The position numbers and the translations under genes were made by a program. Shown here piece by piece: positions 25,501 to 39,680 of a DNA stretch of 43,196 nucleotides. This stretch comes from Pseudomonadota bacterium (GTDB taxonomy: Bacteria > Pseudomonadota > Gammaproteobacteria > Burkholderiales > Burkholderiaceae_C). Where the stretch lies: contig CAUJHV010000042.1 of the NCBI GenBank assembly GCA_963205115.1, positions 1 through 43,196 of the forward strand, given 5' to 3'. Each line of letters begins with the position of its first letter. Position 1 is the first letter of the stretch. Under the pieces are notes generated by a model. The model was not told where the DNA came from. It was given only the letters and a program-made list of their open reading frames with translations, and made no database searches.

Positions 25501-28500
25501 GACCCCGAGCCGGATCAGGTGCTCGAGAACGCGCCTGCCGGGATGCCCGTGGGGCTTGCCATCGCGGCCACCGATGCGGACGGCAGCAATTCCACGGTGA
25601 CCTACAGCCTCACCGACGATGCCGGCGGCCGCTTCACCATCGACAGCGGCACAGGCTTCGTCAAAGTCATCGGCGCGATCGACCGGGAGACCGCGGCCTC
25701 GTTGAGCGTGACGGTACAGGCCAGTTCGACGGACGGCAGCGTGGCATCGCATACCTTCACGCTCACCGTGCTGGACCAGGACGAATTCGACGTCAGCGTA
25801 CCGGTCGACGTCGACAGCGCGCCGGCCAGCGTCAACGAACATGCAGCGGTGGGATCGGTCGTGGGGCTGGATGTCGATGCGTTCGACGCCGATGCCACGA
25901 CGAATCTCGTGACCTGGAGCCTGGACGACTCGGCCGGCGGCCGGTTTGCCATCGATCCGAATACCGGCGTCGTGACGCTGGCCGCCCGCATCGACGAGGA
26001 AGGCGTGACCAGCCGCAGCGTCACCGTGCGCGCCACGTCCCAGGACGGCAGCAGCCAGACCACGAGCTTCGCGATCGCGATCCAGTTGAGCAACGATTCG
26101 CCGCCGGTCATCGTCTCCGACGGCGGCTGGATCTGGGGCTATATCGCGATGCCGGAGAACCAGTCGCTCGTCACGACCGTTGTGGCCACCGATGCCGACC
26201 GGCCCGCACCGGCACTGAGCTACACGCTGGCCGGCGGTGCCGACGACGCCCTGTTCACGCTCGACGCGGTGACGGGCGAGTTGCGCTTCACGCTGCCACC
26301 CGACTACGAAAACCCGATGGCCGCCAACGGCGGATCGACTTACGACGTGGAGGTCCGCGTCAGCGACGGCACCTGGACCGATACGCAGTCGCTGACCGTG
26401 GCGGTGTCGGACGTCGACGAATTCGACGTCGGGCCGGCCACCGACACCGACGTCCGTGCCGATGCCGTCCGCGAGGATGCGTCTATCGGCCAGGCGGTCG
26501 GGGTGACCGCCCATGCCGTCGACGCCGACGCCACTTTCAACCTGGTCACCTATTCGCTGAGTGACGATGCCGGCGGCCGCTTTGCCATCGGTCCGTTCTC
26601 GGGCGTGCTGATGCTGGCCCGCCGCATCGTCGACGAAGGTTTTGCCGCCCACACCGTCACGGTGACCGCCCGCTCGTTCGATGGCAGCACGAGCGCAACG
26701 AACTTCACCGTGGCCGTGATCCCGATCAGTGCCAGGGCGCCGGTGATCGTGAGCGACGGCGGCGGCCCCACCGCCAGCCTGTCGATCGCAGAGAACGGCG
26801 CGGCGGTGACCACGGTCGTTGCACACGACGCCGATGTGCCGGCCGACACCTTGGTCTACCGTATCGCGGGCGGCGCCGATGCCGGCGCCTTCACCATCGA
26901 CGCGGGCAGCGGCGCGCTGGGTTTCCTGCAGCCCCCGGACTTCGAAGCGCCGCAGGCCGATGCCGACCCGCGTACCTACCACGTCACCGTCGAAGTGAGC
27001 GACGGCCTGCACGTGGCGTCGCAGGCCATCGCCGTCACGGTGACCGATGTCGACGAGTTTGCGATCGGCCCCTTGACCGACGCGGACCCGACGCAGAACC
27101 GGCTCTTCGAAGACGCCTTGCCGGGGCAGGCGAGCGGCCTGGTGGCGCAGGCCAGCGACGCCGATGGAACCTATAACGCCGTGAGTTACGCGCTGCTGGA
27201 CGACGCGGGCGGCCGCTTTGCGATCGATGCCGTGACCGGCGTCGTGAGCCTGACACGCCGCATCGACGACGAAGCCATCGCGGTGCACACGCTGCTGGTA
27301 CAGGCGCAGTCCCAGGACGGCACGTCCACGACGGCCGCCTTCGACATCACGATCACGCCAGTGAATGCCTGGGCGCCGGTGATCGACAGCGGGGGCGGGG
27401 CGACGGCTGTGGGCATCTCGCTGCCCGAAAACACCGCGGACGTGACGACCATTCACGCCACCGACGCCGACCGGCCCGCCGAGACGCTGCGCTACGCCAT
27501 CGTCGGCGGCGCCGATGCCGCGCGCTTCGGCATCGACCCCGTGACCGGTGCGCTGCGCTTCCTGGCTGCGCCCGACTTCGAGATGCCGCAGGCCGATGCC
27601 GACCCGCAGGTCTACCACGTGACCGTAGCGGCGAGCGACGGGACCTTCACGGACGAGCAGGCATGGGCCGTCACCGTGCAGGACATCGACGAGTTCGATA
27701 TCGGCCCGGTCTCGGATGCGCTCGCCGCGCCGGACGCGGTGCTCGAAACGGCTGCACCGGGTGCCGGCGTGGGTGTGTCCGCACGGGCAGTCGACGCCGA
27801 CGGCTCCGCCTCGCCAGCGCGCTACAGCCTGCTGGACGACGCGTCCGGGCGATTTGCCATCGACGCGCAGTCCGGCGATGTGACGCTGGCGCGCGCGATT
27901 GCCAACGAAGCCCTGCCCAGCCACCGCATCACGGTGCAGGCGCGCTCGGGCGACGGCAGCGTGTCCGAGGCAAGCTTCGATATCGCCATCGGCTTCGTGA
28001 ACAAGGCGGCGCCGCAGCCCGTCACGACGGCCGGCTCGGCGACGGGCCAGGCCCTGACAGTGCCAGAAAACACCGTCGCGGTGACGACCGTCAAGGGCAG
28101 CGACGCGGACCTGCCGGCGGCCACCCTGCGCTACGCGATCGTCGGCGGTGCCGATGCCGCGCGCTTTGTCATCGACGCCGACACGGGCGTGCTGCGGTTT
28201 GCCCAGGCGCCTGACCACGAAGCGCCGACCGATGTGGGCGGTGACAACCGCTACGAGCTGGTGTGGGCCGTCAGCGATGGCGAGCTGCAGGCCACGCAGG
28301 CCATCACCGTGACGGTGACGAATGTGGACGAGCCGCCGATGGTCCTAGCCAATGCGCTGAGCGTGAACTACGGCGTCACGCGGCTGGACGTGCAGGCGCA
28401 AGACCCGGATACGCCGACGGCCGCATTGGTCTACCAGGTCTCGGGCGAGTCGGGCGGCTGGTTCGTGCTGAGTTCGGCGCCGAACAGCCGCATCGCCAGC

Positions 28501-29414
28501 TTCACGCAGGCGCAGGTGGACGCCGGCACGGTGGTCTTCCGCCTGGACGGCACGGGACGCGACCCCGGCTATGTGCTGGCCTTGAGCGACGGGACCACGT
28601 CGCTGCCGCCTGGCGCGGCCCTGGTCAAACTCGTGGGCTCGATTCCCATCGACGGCTTGTCCGGTGCGGCCTCGACTCTGGCGGCCGACAACCCGCCGCC
28701 GCAAGAAGCCGCGCCGGCACGTCCGAGCGCGGATGCCAGCGCCGAGCTGAATGTCGCCGAGGTCCTGGGCCGCGCACCCACGGCGGCCGGCCACCTGCGG
28801 GACGATGCGCTGCTGCTCGACCGCGAGGTCGCCGCGGCTTGGCAGCGATCGACCGAGATCGCGCCGGCGGTGAACGTCCGGCTGTCGGCGGTGGCCGCAT
28901 TCGCTTCGCGCGCGACAGCGGGCGGCCTGGACGCGCCAGTGGCCGCGGCGTGGACCGAGGCACGGGCCACGCCGGCCGCCAGGTTCGACGTGGCGCCCTG
29001 GCGGCCGGTGGTCAGCATCGACCTGGCCGACACCTCGGCCGGGCGTCAGCTGGCCCAGGTACTCGACCGAATGGGCGAAGAGGTGCGTGGTGACCATGCC
29101 GAAACGGTCGTGGCCATCGGCTCCACCGCGCTGGTCTCGGGTGGTCTGAGCGTGGGTTATGTGCTGTGGCTGCTGCGCGGCGGCGTGCTCGTGGCCACGG
29201 TGATGTCCAGCGTGCCGGCGTGGGCCGGCATCGATCCGCTGCCGGTGCTGTCTCAGGCACGGCGGCAGGACGAGGACGACGGCGAACAGGATGCCGATCC
29301 GATCGAGCGGCTGTTCGGCCGCGCGCGGCGCTTGATGAGCCGCCCGGCGGCGGTGACGCCGCCCGTTTCTGCCCCATCCGGCGCGCCCAGCGTCACACAT
29401 TCCGAGGTGGGTGC

Positions 29415-29418
<4 letters not shown>
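19540..29418 (+). CDS. Giant DUF4347/LamG/cadherin-repeat surface-type protein with LEPR-XLL-like N-terminus
   Basis: This 3292-residue protein starts at a GTG. No ATG fits without losing the motif EEFEPRILYSADAAAL (residues 13-28), a LEPR-XLL-like N-terminus. There is no Sec signal peptide. The domains in order are: DUF4347 at 57-226 (LIYGCDVAG, SDDPTG); seven propeller-like repeats at about 251-600; a cadherin-like repeat at 603-705; LamG at 790-1004; DUF2341 at 1041-1150 with a second LamG to 1390; further VCBS/cadherin-like units; a third LamG at 1648-1864; and ten cadherin-like repeats at 1875-2932. A hydrophobic stretch at 3190-3237 then an acidic/basic tail likely anchor it. No RTX nonapeptides are present. 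It is probably an adhesin or envelope protein and the substrate of the upstream genes. Its stop overlaps the kinase start (ATGA). Confidence 0.9.
20290..21345 (+). repeat. Seven propeller-like repeats in the giant protein
   Basis: Seven copies of a ~45-55-residue unit occur with the core GRFVVTWTSDNQD...GVYARRFDTDGTAL. Recognisable cores are GRFVVVW, GRFVVTW, GDFAIAW, GRVVLVW, GNFTIAY, GGFVVTW and DYFVVVW. The number seven and the strand-rich pattern suggest one seven-bladed beta propeller. Confidence 0.7.
25162..28335 (+). repeat. Tandem cadherin-like repeats with a ~212-residue super-repeat
   Basis: Ten diverged units alternate between type A (ENxxxVTTxxATDAD...GGADAxxFxID...FEAPQADADP) and type B (DEFDxGPxxD...GVxAxAxDADG...SLxDDAGGRFAID), in the order A-B-B-A-B-A-B-A-B-A. 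The A units at 26101, 26737, 27373 and 28012 are spaced 636-639 bp. The Asp pattern suggests calcium between domains. Confidence 0.85.
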
Positions 29419-31955
<2,537 letters not shown>

Positions 31956-31964
31956 GGAGCGCAT

Positions 31965-33764
31965 ATGTCGCAGATGTACGAACCCGCCCTCGCGGCATTC
32001 AAGCCGCCCGTCGAAGAGCCCCGCCGCGACGACGTCCCGGTGTCGGACGTGACCGTGATGATGGTCGACGACGAGCCGATGATGATCGAGGTCACGCAGA
32101 CCTTCCTGGAGGACGCGGGCTACCGCCGCTTCGTCTCGGTCATCGACCCGCGGCTGGCGCTGACCACCGCGCGGGTCAAGAAGCCAGGCCTCATCCTGCT
32201 GGACCTGATGATGCCGGGCATGAGCGGCTTCGAGGTGCTGGAGCAGATCCGCGGCGACGAGTCGCTGCGCTACACACCGGTGATCGTGCTGACGGCTGCC
32301 AGCGACCCGGCCAGCAAGCTGCGTGCGCTGGAGCTGGGCGCAACGGAAATCCTCGCCAAGCCGGTGGACGAGAGCGAACTGAAGATCCGCGTGCGCAACT
32401 CGCTGGCCTTCAAGGCCTACCAGGACCGCCTGGCCAACGACGACCCGCTGACGGGCCTGCCGAACCGCCGCGTATTCGTGGATCGCCTGAAGTCGGCGCT
32501 GCTGCAAGGGCAGATGCGCGGCCGGCAACTGGCGCTGCTGCACATCAACCTGGACCGCTTCCGCCAGGTCAACGACACCCTGGGTCACCGCGCGGGCGAC
32601 ACGCTGCTGGCGATGGTGGCCGAACGCCTGCGTGTCGTGACGCAGGCCTATGCGGGCCTCATGCCGCTGGGCTACGCACGTGCGCCGATGCTGGCCCGCC
32701 TGGGCGGTGATGAGTTCGGCTTGATGATGCCGGAGCTCGGCGGCCCGGAGCCGGCGGCGAACATCGCGCACGACATCGTCGGCGAGCTGGCCCGTCCGTT
32801 CGAGGTGGCGGGGCAGGACCTGTTCATCACGCCCAGCATCGGCATCGCGATGGCGCCGCAGGATGCGCGCGACGATGCCTCGCTGCTGCGCAACGCCGGT
32901 GTGGCGACCAAACACGCCAAGAGCAGCGGGCGCAACGCCTATCACTTCTACCGCCAGCAGCTGGATAACGTCTCACTCGAGCGGCTGACGCTGGAGACTC
33001 AGCTGCGCCGTGCGGGCGTGCGCAAGGAGCTCGTGCTGCACTACCAGCCCAAGATCGACCTGTCCTCGGGCCAGATCTGTGGTGCCGAAGCGCTGATGCG
33101 CTGGAACCACCCTGAGCTGGGCCTGGTGTCGCCAACGAAGTTCATCCCGATTGCCGAAGAGACGGGCCAGATCGTCGAACTCGGCGAGTGGGTCGTGGAC
33201 GAGGTGTGCGAGCAGATGGAGAAATGGCGTCGCAGCGACGGCCTGGATCTCCAGGTGTCGCTGAACGTGGCGCGCCACGGTCTGGCATCGGGGCGGCTGG
33301 GCGAGGTCATCGCCAGCGCCATGTCGCGGCACCACATCGGTCCGGGGCTGCTGGTGCTGGAGCTCACCGAGAGCATGCTGATGGACCGCGTGGAGACCAT
33401 CGCGGAAAAGTTGCGGGCGCTGCGCGATCTGGGCGTGGAGCTGTCGATCGACGACTTCGGCACCGGCTATTCGTCGATGAGCTACCTCAAGCAGCTTCCG
33501 CTGCACGAGCTGAAGATCGACCGCAGCTTCGTCAAGGGCTCGGCCGAAGACCGCACGGATGCGGCCATCGTCAGCGCGTTGATCGTGCTGGGTCACAGCC
33601 TGGGCCTGCGCGTGGTGGCCGAAGGCGTGGAAACCGAGGCCCAGCGCGCGACGCTGGCCGCCCTGGGCTGCGACAGCTACCAGGGCTTCCTGTGCAGCCC
33701 GGCCGTGCCGGCGGATCGGTTCGTGCACACGATGCGCGACTTCAACGCGCGCAAGGGCGGTTGA
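31965..33764 (+). CDS. Response regulator with GGDEF and EAL domains (cyclic di-GMP turnover)
   Basis: This 599-residue cytoplasmic protein has a receiver at about 25-150 with the acidic pocket VDDE and phospho-Asp80 (LILLDLMMPGMSGFEVL). A GGDEF domain at about 160-320 has an intact GGDEF at 247-251 after DPLTGLPNRR. An EAL domain at about 335-590 has EAL at 375-377, ELTESMLMD, DDFGTGYSS near 496 and EGVETEAQ. Both catalytic motifs are intact, so it may make and break cyclic di-GMP, with phosphorylation setting the balance. It is the last gene of the operon and the natural target of the kinase's Hpt. The EAL motif set looks complete enough for phosphodiesterase activity. Confidence 0.93.
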   Translation: MSQMYEPALAAFKPPVEEPRRDDVPVSDVTVMMVDDEPMMIEVTQTFLEDAGYRRFVSVIDPRLALTTARVKKPGLILLDLMMPGMSGFEVLEQIRGDESLRYTPVIVLTAASDPASKLRALELGATEILAKPVDESELKIRVRNSLAFKAYQDRLANDDPLTGLPNRRVFVDRLKSALLQGQMRGRQLALLHINLDRFRQVNDTLGHRAGDTLLAMVAERLRVVTQAYAGLMPLGYARAPMLARLGGDEFGLMMPELGGPEPAANIAHDIVGELARPFEVAGQDLFITPSIGIAMAPQDARDDASLLRNAGVATKHAKSSGRNAYHFYRQQLDNVSLERLTLETQLRRAGVRKELVLHYQPKIDLSSGQICGAEALMRWNHPELGLVSPTKFIPIAEETGQIVELGEWVVDEVCEQMEKWRRSDGLDLQVSLNVARHGLASGRLGEVIASAMSRHHIGPGLLVLELTESMLMDRVETIAEKLRALRDLGVELSIDDFGTGYSSMSYLKQLPLHELKIDRSFVKGSAEDRTDAAIVSALIVLGHSLGLRVVAEGVETEAQRATLAALGCDSYQGFLCSPAVPADRFVHTMRDFNARKGG

Positions 33765-33803
33765 GCCGCGGCCCCGGTCCCCGCCGCGCCGCGGGATCGC
33801 CGA

Positions 33804-34829
33804 TCAGGCTGCGGGCGCAGCCTCGCGGTGGTAGTCAGTGATGCGCTGGACCTCGTTCTTCGAGCCCAGCATGACGGCCACGCGTTCGTGCAGCTTGCCG
33901 GGAACGACGTCCAGGATGCGCTGGGTGCCGTTGGTGGCCATGCCGCCGGCCTGTTCGACCAGGTAGGCCATCGGGTTGGCCTCGTACATCAGGCGCAGCT
34001 TGCCGGGCTTGTTCGGCTCGCGCTTGTCCCAGGGGTACAGGAAGATGCCGCCGCGCGTGAGGATGCGGTGCACGTCGGCCACCATGCTGGCCACCCAGCG
34101 CATGTTGTAGTCCTTGCCGCGCGGGCCTTCCTTGCCGGCCAGGCACTCGTCGATGTAGCGGCGCACGGGAGGCCCCCAGTGGCGCATGTTGCTCATGTTG
34201 ATCGCAAATTCCTTGGTGTCCTCCGGAATCCGCACGTCCTTTTCGGTCAGCACCCAGGAGCCCATCTCGCGGTCCAGCGTGAACATCACGACACCTTCGC
34301 CGACGGTCAGCACCAGCGTGGTCTGCGGGCCGTAGACGCAGTAGCCGGCCGCGGCCTGCTGCTTGCCGGGCTGCAGGAAGTCTTCCTCGCTGATGCCGCG
34401 GCTGTTGTTGACCTTGCGCAGCACCGAGAAGATGGTGCCGATGGAGACGTTGACGTCGATGTTCGACGAGCCGTCCAGCGGGTCGAACATCAGCAGGAAT
34501 TCGCCCTGCGGGTAGCGGTTGGGCACGACGTGGATGGTGTCCATCTCTTCGCTGGCCATGGCGGCCAGGTGGCCGCCCCACTCGTTGGCTTCGACCAGCA
34601 CCTCGTTGGCGATGACGTCCAGCTTCTTCTGGATCTCACCCTGCACGTTTTCGTTCTGGTCTTCGGCGGTGCCCAGCACGTCGCCGAGCGCGCCTTTGTT
34701 GACCGAGATGGCGATGCGCTTGCACGCGCGCGCGACGACCTCGATCAGCAGGCGCAGCTGCGGCGGGATGTGACCGTGCTCGCGTTGCTGCTCGACCAGA
34801 TACTGGGTGAGACTGACTCTGTGGCTCAT
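33804..34829 (-). CDS. fbp: Fructose-1,6-bisphosphatase class I
   Basis: This 341-residue enzyme removes the 1-phosphate of fructose 1,6-bisphosphate in gluconeogenesis (and in the Calvin cycle where present). The metal-binding signature [20 protein letters not shown] (about residues 116-135) is intact. [20 protein letters not shown] and [20 protein letters not shown] match the sugar- and phosphate-binding regions of class I FBPase. Length is normal. The start lies 8 bp after the pepN stop, a pairing common in Burkholderiales. The convergent gap to the GGDEF-EAL gene is only 39 bp. Confidence 0.96.
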   Translation of the reverse strand: MSHRVSLTQYLVEQQREHGHIPPQLRLLIEVVARACKRIAISVNKGALGDVLGTAEDQNENVQGEIQKKLDVIANEVLVEANEWGGHLAAMASEEMDTIHVVPNRYPQGEFLLMFDPLDGSSNIDVNVSIGTIFSVLRKVNNSRGISEEDFLQPGKQQAAAGYCVYGPQTTLVLTVGEGVVMFTLDREMGSWVLTEKDVRIPEDTKEFAINMSNMRHWGPPVRRYIDECLAGKEGPRGKDYNMRWVASMVADVHRILTRGGIFLYPWDKREPNKPGKLRLMYEANPMAYLVEQAGGMATNGTQRILDVVPGKLHERVAVMLGSKNEVQRITDYHREAAPAA

Positions 34830-34837
34830 GGGACTCC

Positions 34838-37510
34838 TCAAGCGCTCAAGGCTCTGTTGACAATCTCCTGCACGTCGGTGCTCGAATCCGGTCGCGCGGC
34901 CACGCGGGCGATCGCTTCGCGCGCGGCGCTGCGGCAGGGCTCGGCCAGGTGCCGCCAGCGGTCCAGCGCGCGTGCCATGCGCGCGGCCAGCTTCGGATTG
35001 AAGGCATCGATCTCGACGACCTTGTCGGCCCACAGCACGTAGCCGGCCGCGTCGGGCCGGTGGAAGGCGGCGGGATTCGCCGCCCAGACGGACAGCAGCG
35101 AACGTGCACGATTCGGGTTGGACAGTGAAAAGTCCGGGTGCTGCAGCAGCTGCTTGACACGCGCGAAGACACGCCCGTCGCGCTCGGGTGCACGCGCCTG
35201 GATGGAGAACCACTTGTCGACGACCAGCGCGTCGCCGGCAAACAGCGCGTGGAAGCGCTCCAGCGCCGGCACGGCGAGTTCGGCGTGCACGTTGACCAGG
35301 GCCTGCAGCGCGCCCAGGCGGTCGGTCATGTTGCCGGCGTCCTTGAAACGCTGGTAGGCGCGGCCCGGCCAGACGTTGTCGCCGGTGTTGACGGCATGGC
35401 GCACCAGCATGGCCAGCGCCAGGTTGGCCTGCGCGCGCTGGCCGGCTTGTTCGACGCTGGGCTCGTAGCCGGCCTTGACCTGGTGGGTCTCCCAGGCCCA
35501 GTGCCAGTCGGCCTGCAAGGCCGCGGCCAGCTGGTCCAGCAGGGATTCGCGCACGCGGTTGACGCGCTGGGCGTCGGCATTGTCCAGCTGTTCGAACCAG
35601 TCGCGCTCGGCCGGCAACGTGAGCACCAGTTCCTTGAACGCGGCGTCCAGGCGATCGTCGCGCAGGATGGCGCGCAGACCGTCGACGAGTGCGCTGTCCA
35701 GGCCCTGGAGCGCGGCGCCGGGCGCCACGCTCGCGCGAGCACGTGCCAGCCACAGCCGTTGCACGGCTTCCCAGCGGTTGAAGGGGTCGCTGTCGTGCTG
35801 CAGCAGCCGCAGCAGCGCGGTCTCGTCCAGGCCGTCGTCCAGTTCCACCGGCGCGGAGAAGCCGCGCAGCAGCGAGGGCAGGGGCTCGGCGTCCAGGCCG
35901 ACAAAGTGGAACGCTTGCTCGGCCTGTGTCATCACCAGCGTGCGCTGCAGGCCGGCCGGTGCCGATTCGCCGTCCAGCCGCAGCGGCACGGCGCGGTTGT
36001 CCGCACCGATCAGGCCCATGGTCACCGGGATGAGCTGTGGCTGCGTCGGGGTGTCACCGGTTCCGGTGCGCTGGCTCAGCAGCAGCGTGTAGCGCTGCGA
36101 GGCGGCGTCCCAGCTGCCGCGGGCGCGCAGCTGCGGCGTGCCCGCCTGCGCGTACCAGCGCCCGAAGACATCCAGGTGCTGCGCCAGCGCGCTGCCCGGG
36201 TTGGCGTCGGCGATGGCCTGGGCGAAGTCGTCGCAGGTGACAGCCTGGCCGTCGAAGCGCTGGAAATACAGCGCCATGCCGCGGGCAAAACCCTCGCGGC
36301 CCACCAGCGTCTGCATCATGCGCACGACCTCGGCACCCTTCTCGTAGACCGTGGCGGTATAGAAGTTGTCGATCGCGGCGTAGCTGTCGGGGCGCACCGG
36401 GTGCGCCATCGGGCTGGCGTCCTCGGGAAACTGCACGGCGCGCAGGCTGCGCACATCTTCGATGCGGCGCACCGCGCGAGCGGATTCGCTGCCGGCCATG
36501 TCCTGGCTGAATTCCTGGTCGCGGAAGACCGTCAGGCCTTCCTTGAGCGACAACTGGAACCAGTCGCGGCAGGTGACGCGGTTGCCGGTCCAGTTGTGGA
36601 AATACTCGTGCGCGACGACGCTTTCGATGCCGGCGAAATCGACATCCGTGGCCGTGGCCGCGCTGGCCAGCACGTACTTCGTGTTGAAGACGTTCAGGCC
36701 CTTGTTCTCCATGGCGCCCATGTTGAAGTCTTCGACCGCCACGATCATGAAGCGCTCGAGATCCAGCGGCAGGCCGAAGCGGACCTCGTCCCAGACGATC
36801 GAGGCGATCAGCGAATTCATCGCGTGCTCGGTCTTCTCCAGGTCACCACGCTTGACGTAGACCTGCAGCAGGTGGTCCTTGCCGCTGCGTGTGCGGATGC
36901 GCTGCTCGCGCGCCACCAGGTCGGCCGCCACCAGGGCGAACAGATAGGCCGGCTTGGGGAACGGGTCGTCCCACTTCGCATAGTGTCGACCGTTATCCAA
37001 CGTTCCTTGTTCGACCAGATTCCCGTTGGACAGCAGCACCGGGTAGCGGGCCTTGTCGGCGCGCAACGTCACCGTGAACTGGGCCATCACGTCCGGACGG
37101 TCCAGGAAATAGGTGATGCGGCGGAAGCCCTCGGCCTCGCACTGCGTGAACAGGCCGCTGCCGCTGGTGTACAGGCCCGACAACTGCTTGTTCTTGTCCG
37201 GCGCGCAGGTGTTGCGGATTTCCAGCACGAAGCTCGCGTCCGCGGGCGGCGTTTCGATCACCAGCAGGCCGTCCTCGTGGCGGAAGGACACGCCCTCGCC
37301 ATTGGCCATCACGCGCATCAGATTGAGTTCCTCGCCGTGCAGCTTCAGCGGCATGCCGGAAGCGGCGGCCGGGTTGCGCTCGATATGCAGCTTGCTCGCG
37401 ACGATGGTCTTGGCAGGGTCGAGGTCGAAGCTCAGTTCGACGCGGCGGATCCAGTACGCCGGGGGAGCGTAGTCCGCGCGGTGAATCACCGCGGCTGTGC
37501 CTTCACGCAT
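34838..37510 (-). CDS. pepN: Aminopeptidase N (M1 family)
   Basis: This 890-residue cytoplasmic zinc aminopeptidase removes N-terminal residues from peptides. The exopeptidase motif [17 protein letters not shown] begins near residue 264. The zinc site HEYFHNW is at 301-305 with the third ligand Glu324 ([16 protein letters not shown]). The N-terminal beta domain and helical C-terminal domain give the E. coli PepN-like length. The ATG at 37508-37510 starts [20 protein letters not shown], as expected for the family. It forms a two-gene unit with fbp and lies 46 bp after prfB. Confidence 0.96.
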   Translation of the reverse strand: MREGTAAVIHRADYAPPAYWIRRVELSFDLDPAKTIVASKLHIERNPAAASGMPLKLHGEELNLMRVMANGEGVSFRHEDGLLVIETPPADASFVLEIRNTCAPDKNKQLSGLYTSGSGLFTQCEAEGFRRITYFLDRPDVMAQFTVTLRADKARYPVLLSNGNLVEQGTLDNGRHYAKWDDPFPKPAYLFALVAADLVAREQRIRTRSGKDHLLQVYVKRGDLEKTEHAMNSLIASIVWDEVRFGLPLDLERFMIVAVEDFNMGAMENKGLNVFNTKYVLASAATATDVDFAGIESVVAHEYFHNWTGNRVTCRDWFQLSLKEGLTVFRDQEFSQDMAGSESARAVRRIEDVRSLRAVQFPEDASPMAHPVRPDSYAAIDNFYTATVYEKGAEVVRMMQTLVGREGFARGMALYFQRFDGQAVTCDDFAQAIADANPGSALAQHLDVFGRWYAQAGTPQLRARGSWDAASQRYTLLLSQRTGTGDTPTQPQLIPVTMGLIGADNRAVPLRLDGESAPAGLQRTLVMTQAEQAFHFVGLDAEPLPSLLRGFSAPVELDDGLDETALLRLLQHDSDPFNRWEAVQRLWLARARASVAPGAALQGLDSALVDGLRAILRDDRLDAAFKELVLTLPAERDWFEQLDNADAQRVNRVRESLLDQLAAALQADWHWAWETHQVKAGYEPSVEQAGQRAQANLALAMLVRHAVNTGDNVWPGRAYQRFKDAGNMTDRLGALQALVNVHAELAVPALERFHALFAGDALVVDKWFSIQARAPERDGRVFARVKQLLQHPDFSLSNPNRARSLLSVWAANPAAFHRPDAAGYVLWADKVVEIDAFNPKLAARMARALDRWRHLAEPCRSAAREAIARVAARPDSSTDVQEIVNRALSA

Positions 37511-37556
37511 GGGGCGAGTCTCCGGAAAGTCTTGTTGGAAGGGCAGGTCGCGGGAA

Positions 37557-38661
37557 TCACAGCCCCTGCTTCAGGCTGGCTTCTATGAACGGGTCGAGGT
37601 CGCCGTCCAGCACCTTCTGGGTGTTGGCGATCTCGACGTTGGTGCGCAGATCCTTGATGCGGCTCTGGTCGAGCACATAACTGCGGATCTGATGGCCCCA
37701 GCCCACGTCGGTCTTGGAATCCTCCAGCTTCTGCTGGGCTTCCATCTGCTTGCGCATCTCGTGCTCGTACAGGCGCGAGCGCAGCATCTGCCAGGCCTCG
37801 TCGCGGTTGCGGTGCTGAGAACGGTCGTTCTGGCACTGCACGACGATGCCCGTGGGGATGTGCGTCAGCCGCACGGCCGAGTCGGTCTTGTTGATGTGCT
37901 GGCCGCCCGCGCCGCTGGCGCGGAAGGTGTCGGTGCGCACGTCGGCCGGATTGATGTCGATCTCTATCGAGTCATCGACCTCGGGATACACGAACAGCGA
38001 GGCGAAGCTCGTGTGCCGGCCGCCGGCGCTGTCAAACGGGCTCTTGCGCACCAGCCGGTGCACGCCGGTCTCCGTGCGCAGGTGGCCGAAGGCATAGTCG
38101 CCCTCGACCTTGAGCGTGGCGCTGCGGATGCCGGCCACGTCGCCCTCGGTCTCTTCCATGACCTCGGTCTTGAAGCCCTTGCGCTCGCAGTACTTGAGGT
38201 ACTGGCGCAGCAGCATGCTGGCCCAGTCGCAGGCTTCGGTGCCGCCGGCGCCGGCCTGGATGTCGATGAAGCAGTTGCCGGGGTCGGCCGGGTTGTTGAA
38301 CATGCGGCGGAACTCGAGCTGTTCCACCGTGGCCTTCAGCGCGAGTGCTTCGTCGCGCATGGCCACCAGCCCGTCGATGTCGCCGTCGGCCTTCGACATC
38401 TCGTAGAGCTCGGTGTTGTCGTCGATGTTGCTGGTGAGGTGATCGATGGTCTGCACCACCGTCTCCAGCGACTTCTTTTCCTTGCCCAGTTCCTGGGCGC
38501 GCTTGGGCTCGTTCCAGACCGCGGGGTTTTCCAGCGCCGCGTTGACTTCGTTCAGCCGCAGGGATTTGCGGTCGTAGTCAAAGATACCCCCGGAGCTGCC
38601 CGGTACGCGCCTTGAGGTCGGCGAGCAGCGTGCCGATGGCGTTGATGTCTTCAGTGTCCAT
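37557..38661 (-). CDS. prfB: Peptide chain release factor 2, expressed by programmed +1 frameshift
   Basis: Frame 0 runs from ATG 38659-38661 for 27 codons to an in-frame TGA (38578-38580). After a +1 shift the rest (340 residues) runs to TGA 37557-37559, for a total of 367 residues, matching RF2. The stop-recognition tripeptide SPF in [16 protein letters not shown] and the GGQ loop in [15 protein letters not shown] are present. RF2 releases peptides at UGA and UAA. Annotation as two pieces or as a pseudogene would be wrong. It lies between an alpha/beta hydrolase gene (58 bp upstream) and pepN. Confidence 0.96.
38577..38592 (-). promoter_or_regulatory. prfB: prfB programmed +1 frameshift site
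   Basis: The minus strand reads CGG GGG TAT CTT TGA C. This has the internal Shine-Dalgarno-like G run, the slippery CTT and the UGA-C of the classical RF2 autoregulatory element. Low RF2 lets the ribosome slip one base and read GAC. Confidence 0.95.
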
Positions 38662-38719
38662 AACCCGTGGATTTTGGCACGGGGGCCACGGGGCAGGCCG
38701 CCCCCGGGCCGGTGGGCAG

Positions 38720-39655
38720 CTAGGGGGTCAGAAATTCGGCCAGCAGCGCGGCCACCGCTTGCGGGCGGTCGTGGTGCAGCATGTGCCCGCATCCGGTGAG
38801 GGTTTCGCGCCGCACCTGCGGCACCACCGACAGTCGCTCGTGGAATTCGGCCTTGGTGTAGCGCTGGCCCCACCACGCGCTGATGTCGGTCAGATCGCCC
38901 TCGACCCACAGCAGCGGTGCCTGGATCGCGGCCCAGGTGGCCAGGATCTCGTCGACGCGGTAGAGCATGGCATTCACGCGCTTGTGGGCCGGGTCGCAAC
39001 GCACGTGCCAGCGGCCGTCGCTGTCGTCCAGGGCCGCCCAGTGCGGCGCCAGCCAGTTGGCCTTGTCGGCGCTCAGGCGCGGGTTGTTGGCCTGCAGCCG
39101 CGCGGCCACCTCTGCCAGGCTGTCGAAGCCCTTGAAGCGCTGCGGCTGCTTCAGGCTGTCCAGCCACTGCGCCAGGCGCGCCGGTGCCTGCTCGGGCTGG
39201 GTGCGCGGCATGCCGAAGCCTTCGAGATTGACCAGCCGGCGGATGCGCGCGGGCCGCGCGCCGGCGTAGCTCATGACCACGTTGCCGCCCATGCTGTGGC
39301 CCAGCAGATCGACCGGCGCACCGGGAGAGATGGCGTCGATCAGCGCGTCCAGGTCACCGAGGTAGTCGGCAAACCAGTAGGCGTCGCTGCCGCTGTTCTG
39401 GCTCTGGCCGAAACCGCGCCAGTCGGGCGCCAGCACGTGGCGCGGGCCGCCTTCGAGACGCGCGAGTTCGTCCACGACGAACTGGAACGAAGCGCCCACG
39501 TCGGCCCAGCCGTGCACCATCACCAGCGGCGGTAGCGCGGCTGCGGCGCCGCTGTCGTCACCCCATTCCCAGAGGTGGTAGCGCAGTCCGCGCAGCGTGA
39601 GCGTGCGCGGCCGTGCCAGGGCATGTGGGCGGTAGCAGGGGGCGGCGTCGGGCAT
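38720..39655 (-). CDS. Alpha/beta hydrolase
   Basis: This 311-residue soluble hydrolase has the oxyanion-hole segment [13 protein letters not shown] (about residues 46-58), the nucleophile elbow [15 protein letters not shown] (Ser near 120) and the terminal histidine in [12 protein letters not shown] (about 289-300). The family covers esterases, haloperoxidase-like and epoxide hydrolase-like enzymes, and the substrate cannot be told. It starts 67 bp after the HD-GYP gene on the same strand and ends 58 bp before prfB. No signal peptide is seen. Confidence 0.9.
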   Translation of the reverse strand: MPDAAPCYRPHALARPRTLTLRGLRYHLWEWGDDSGAAAALPPLVMVHGWADVGASFQFVVDELARLEGGPRHVLAPDWRGFGQSQNSGSDAYWFADYLGDLDALIDAISPGAPVDLLGHSMGGNVVMSYAGARPARIRRLVNLEGFGMPRTQPEQAPARLAQWLDSLKQPQRFKGFDSLAEVAARLQANNPRLSADKANWLAPHWAALDDSDGRWHVRCDPAHKRVNAMLYRVDEILATWAAIQAPLLWVEGDLTDISAWWGQRYTKAEFHERLSVVPQVRRETLTGCGHMLHHDRPQAVAALLAEFLTP

Positions 39656-39680
39656 GCGGCACTGTAGGCCAGGCCGACCG

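Noticed and set aside
19225..28218. Very long open frames on the minus strand (1635 and 1249 codons) opposite the giant gene
   Set aside because: High-GC DNA with strong third-position bias leaves antisense frames open. The predicted proteins are rich in Arg, His, Gly and Val without domains, while the plus frame has clear repeats and domains.
33766..33794. Bidirectional terminator between the GGDEF-EAL gene and fbp
   Set aside because: A 7-bp GC stem (33766-33772 with 33788-33794) exists but the loop is 15 bases and no T-run follows on either side. GC-rich chance pairing is as likely.
37557..39167. A 536-residue protein extending prfB upstream
   Set aside because: The upstream part is a shadow of the alpha/beta hydrolase gene. 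RF2 starts at 38661 in another frame and enters this one by +1 frameshift.
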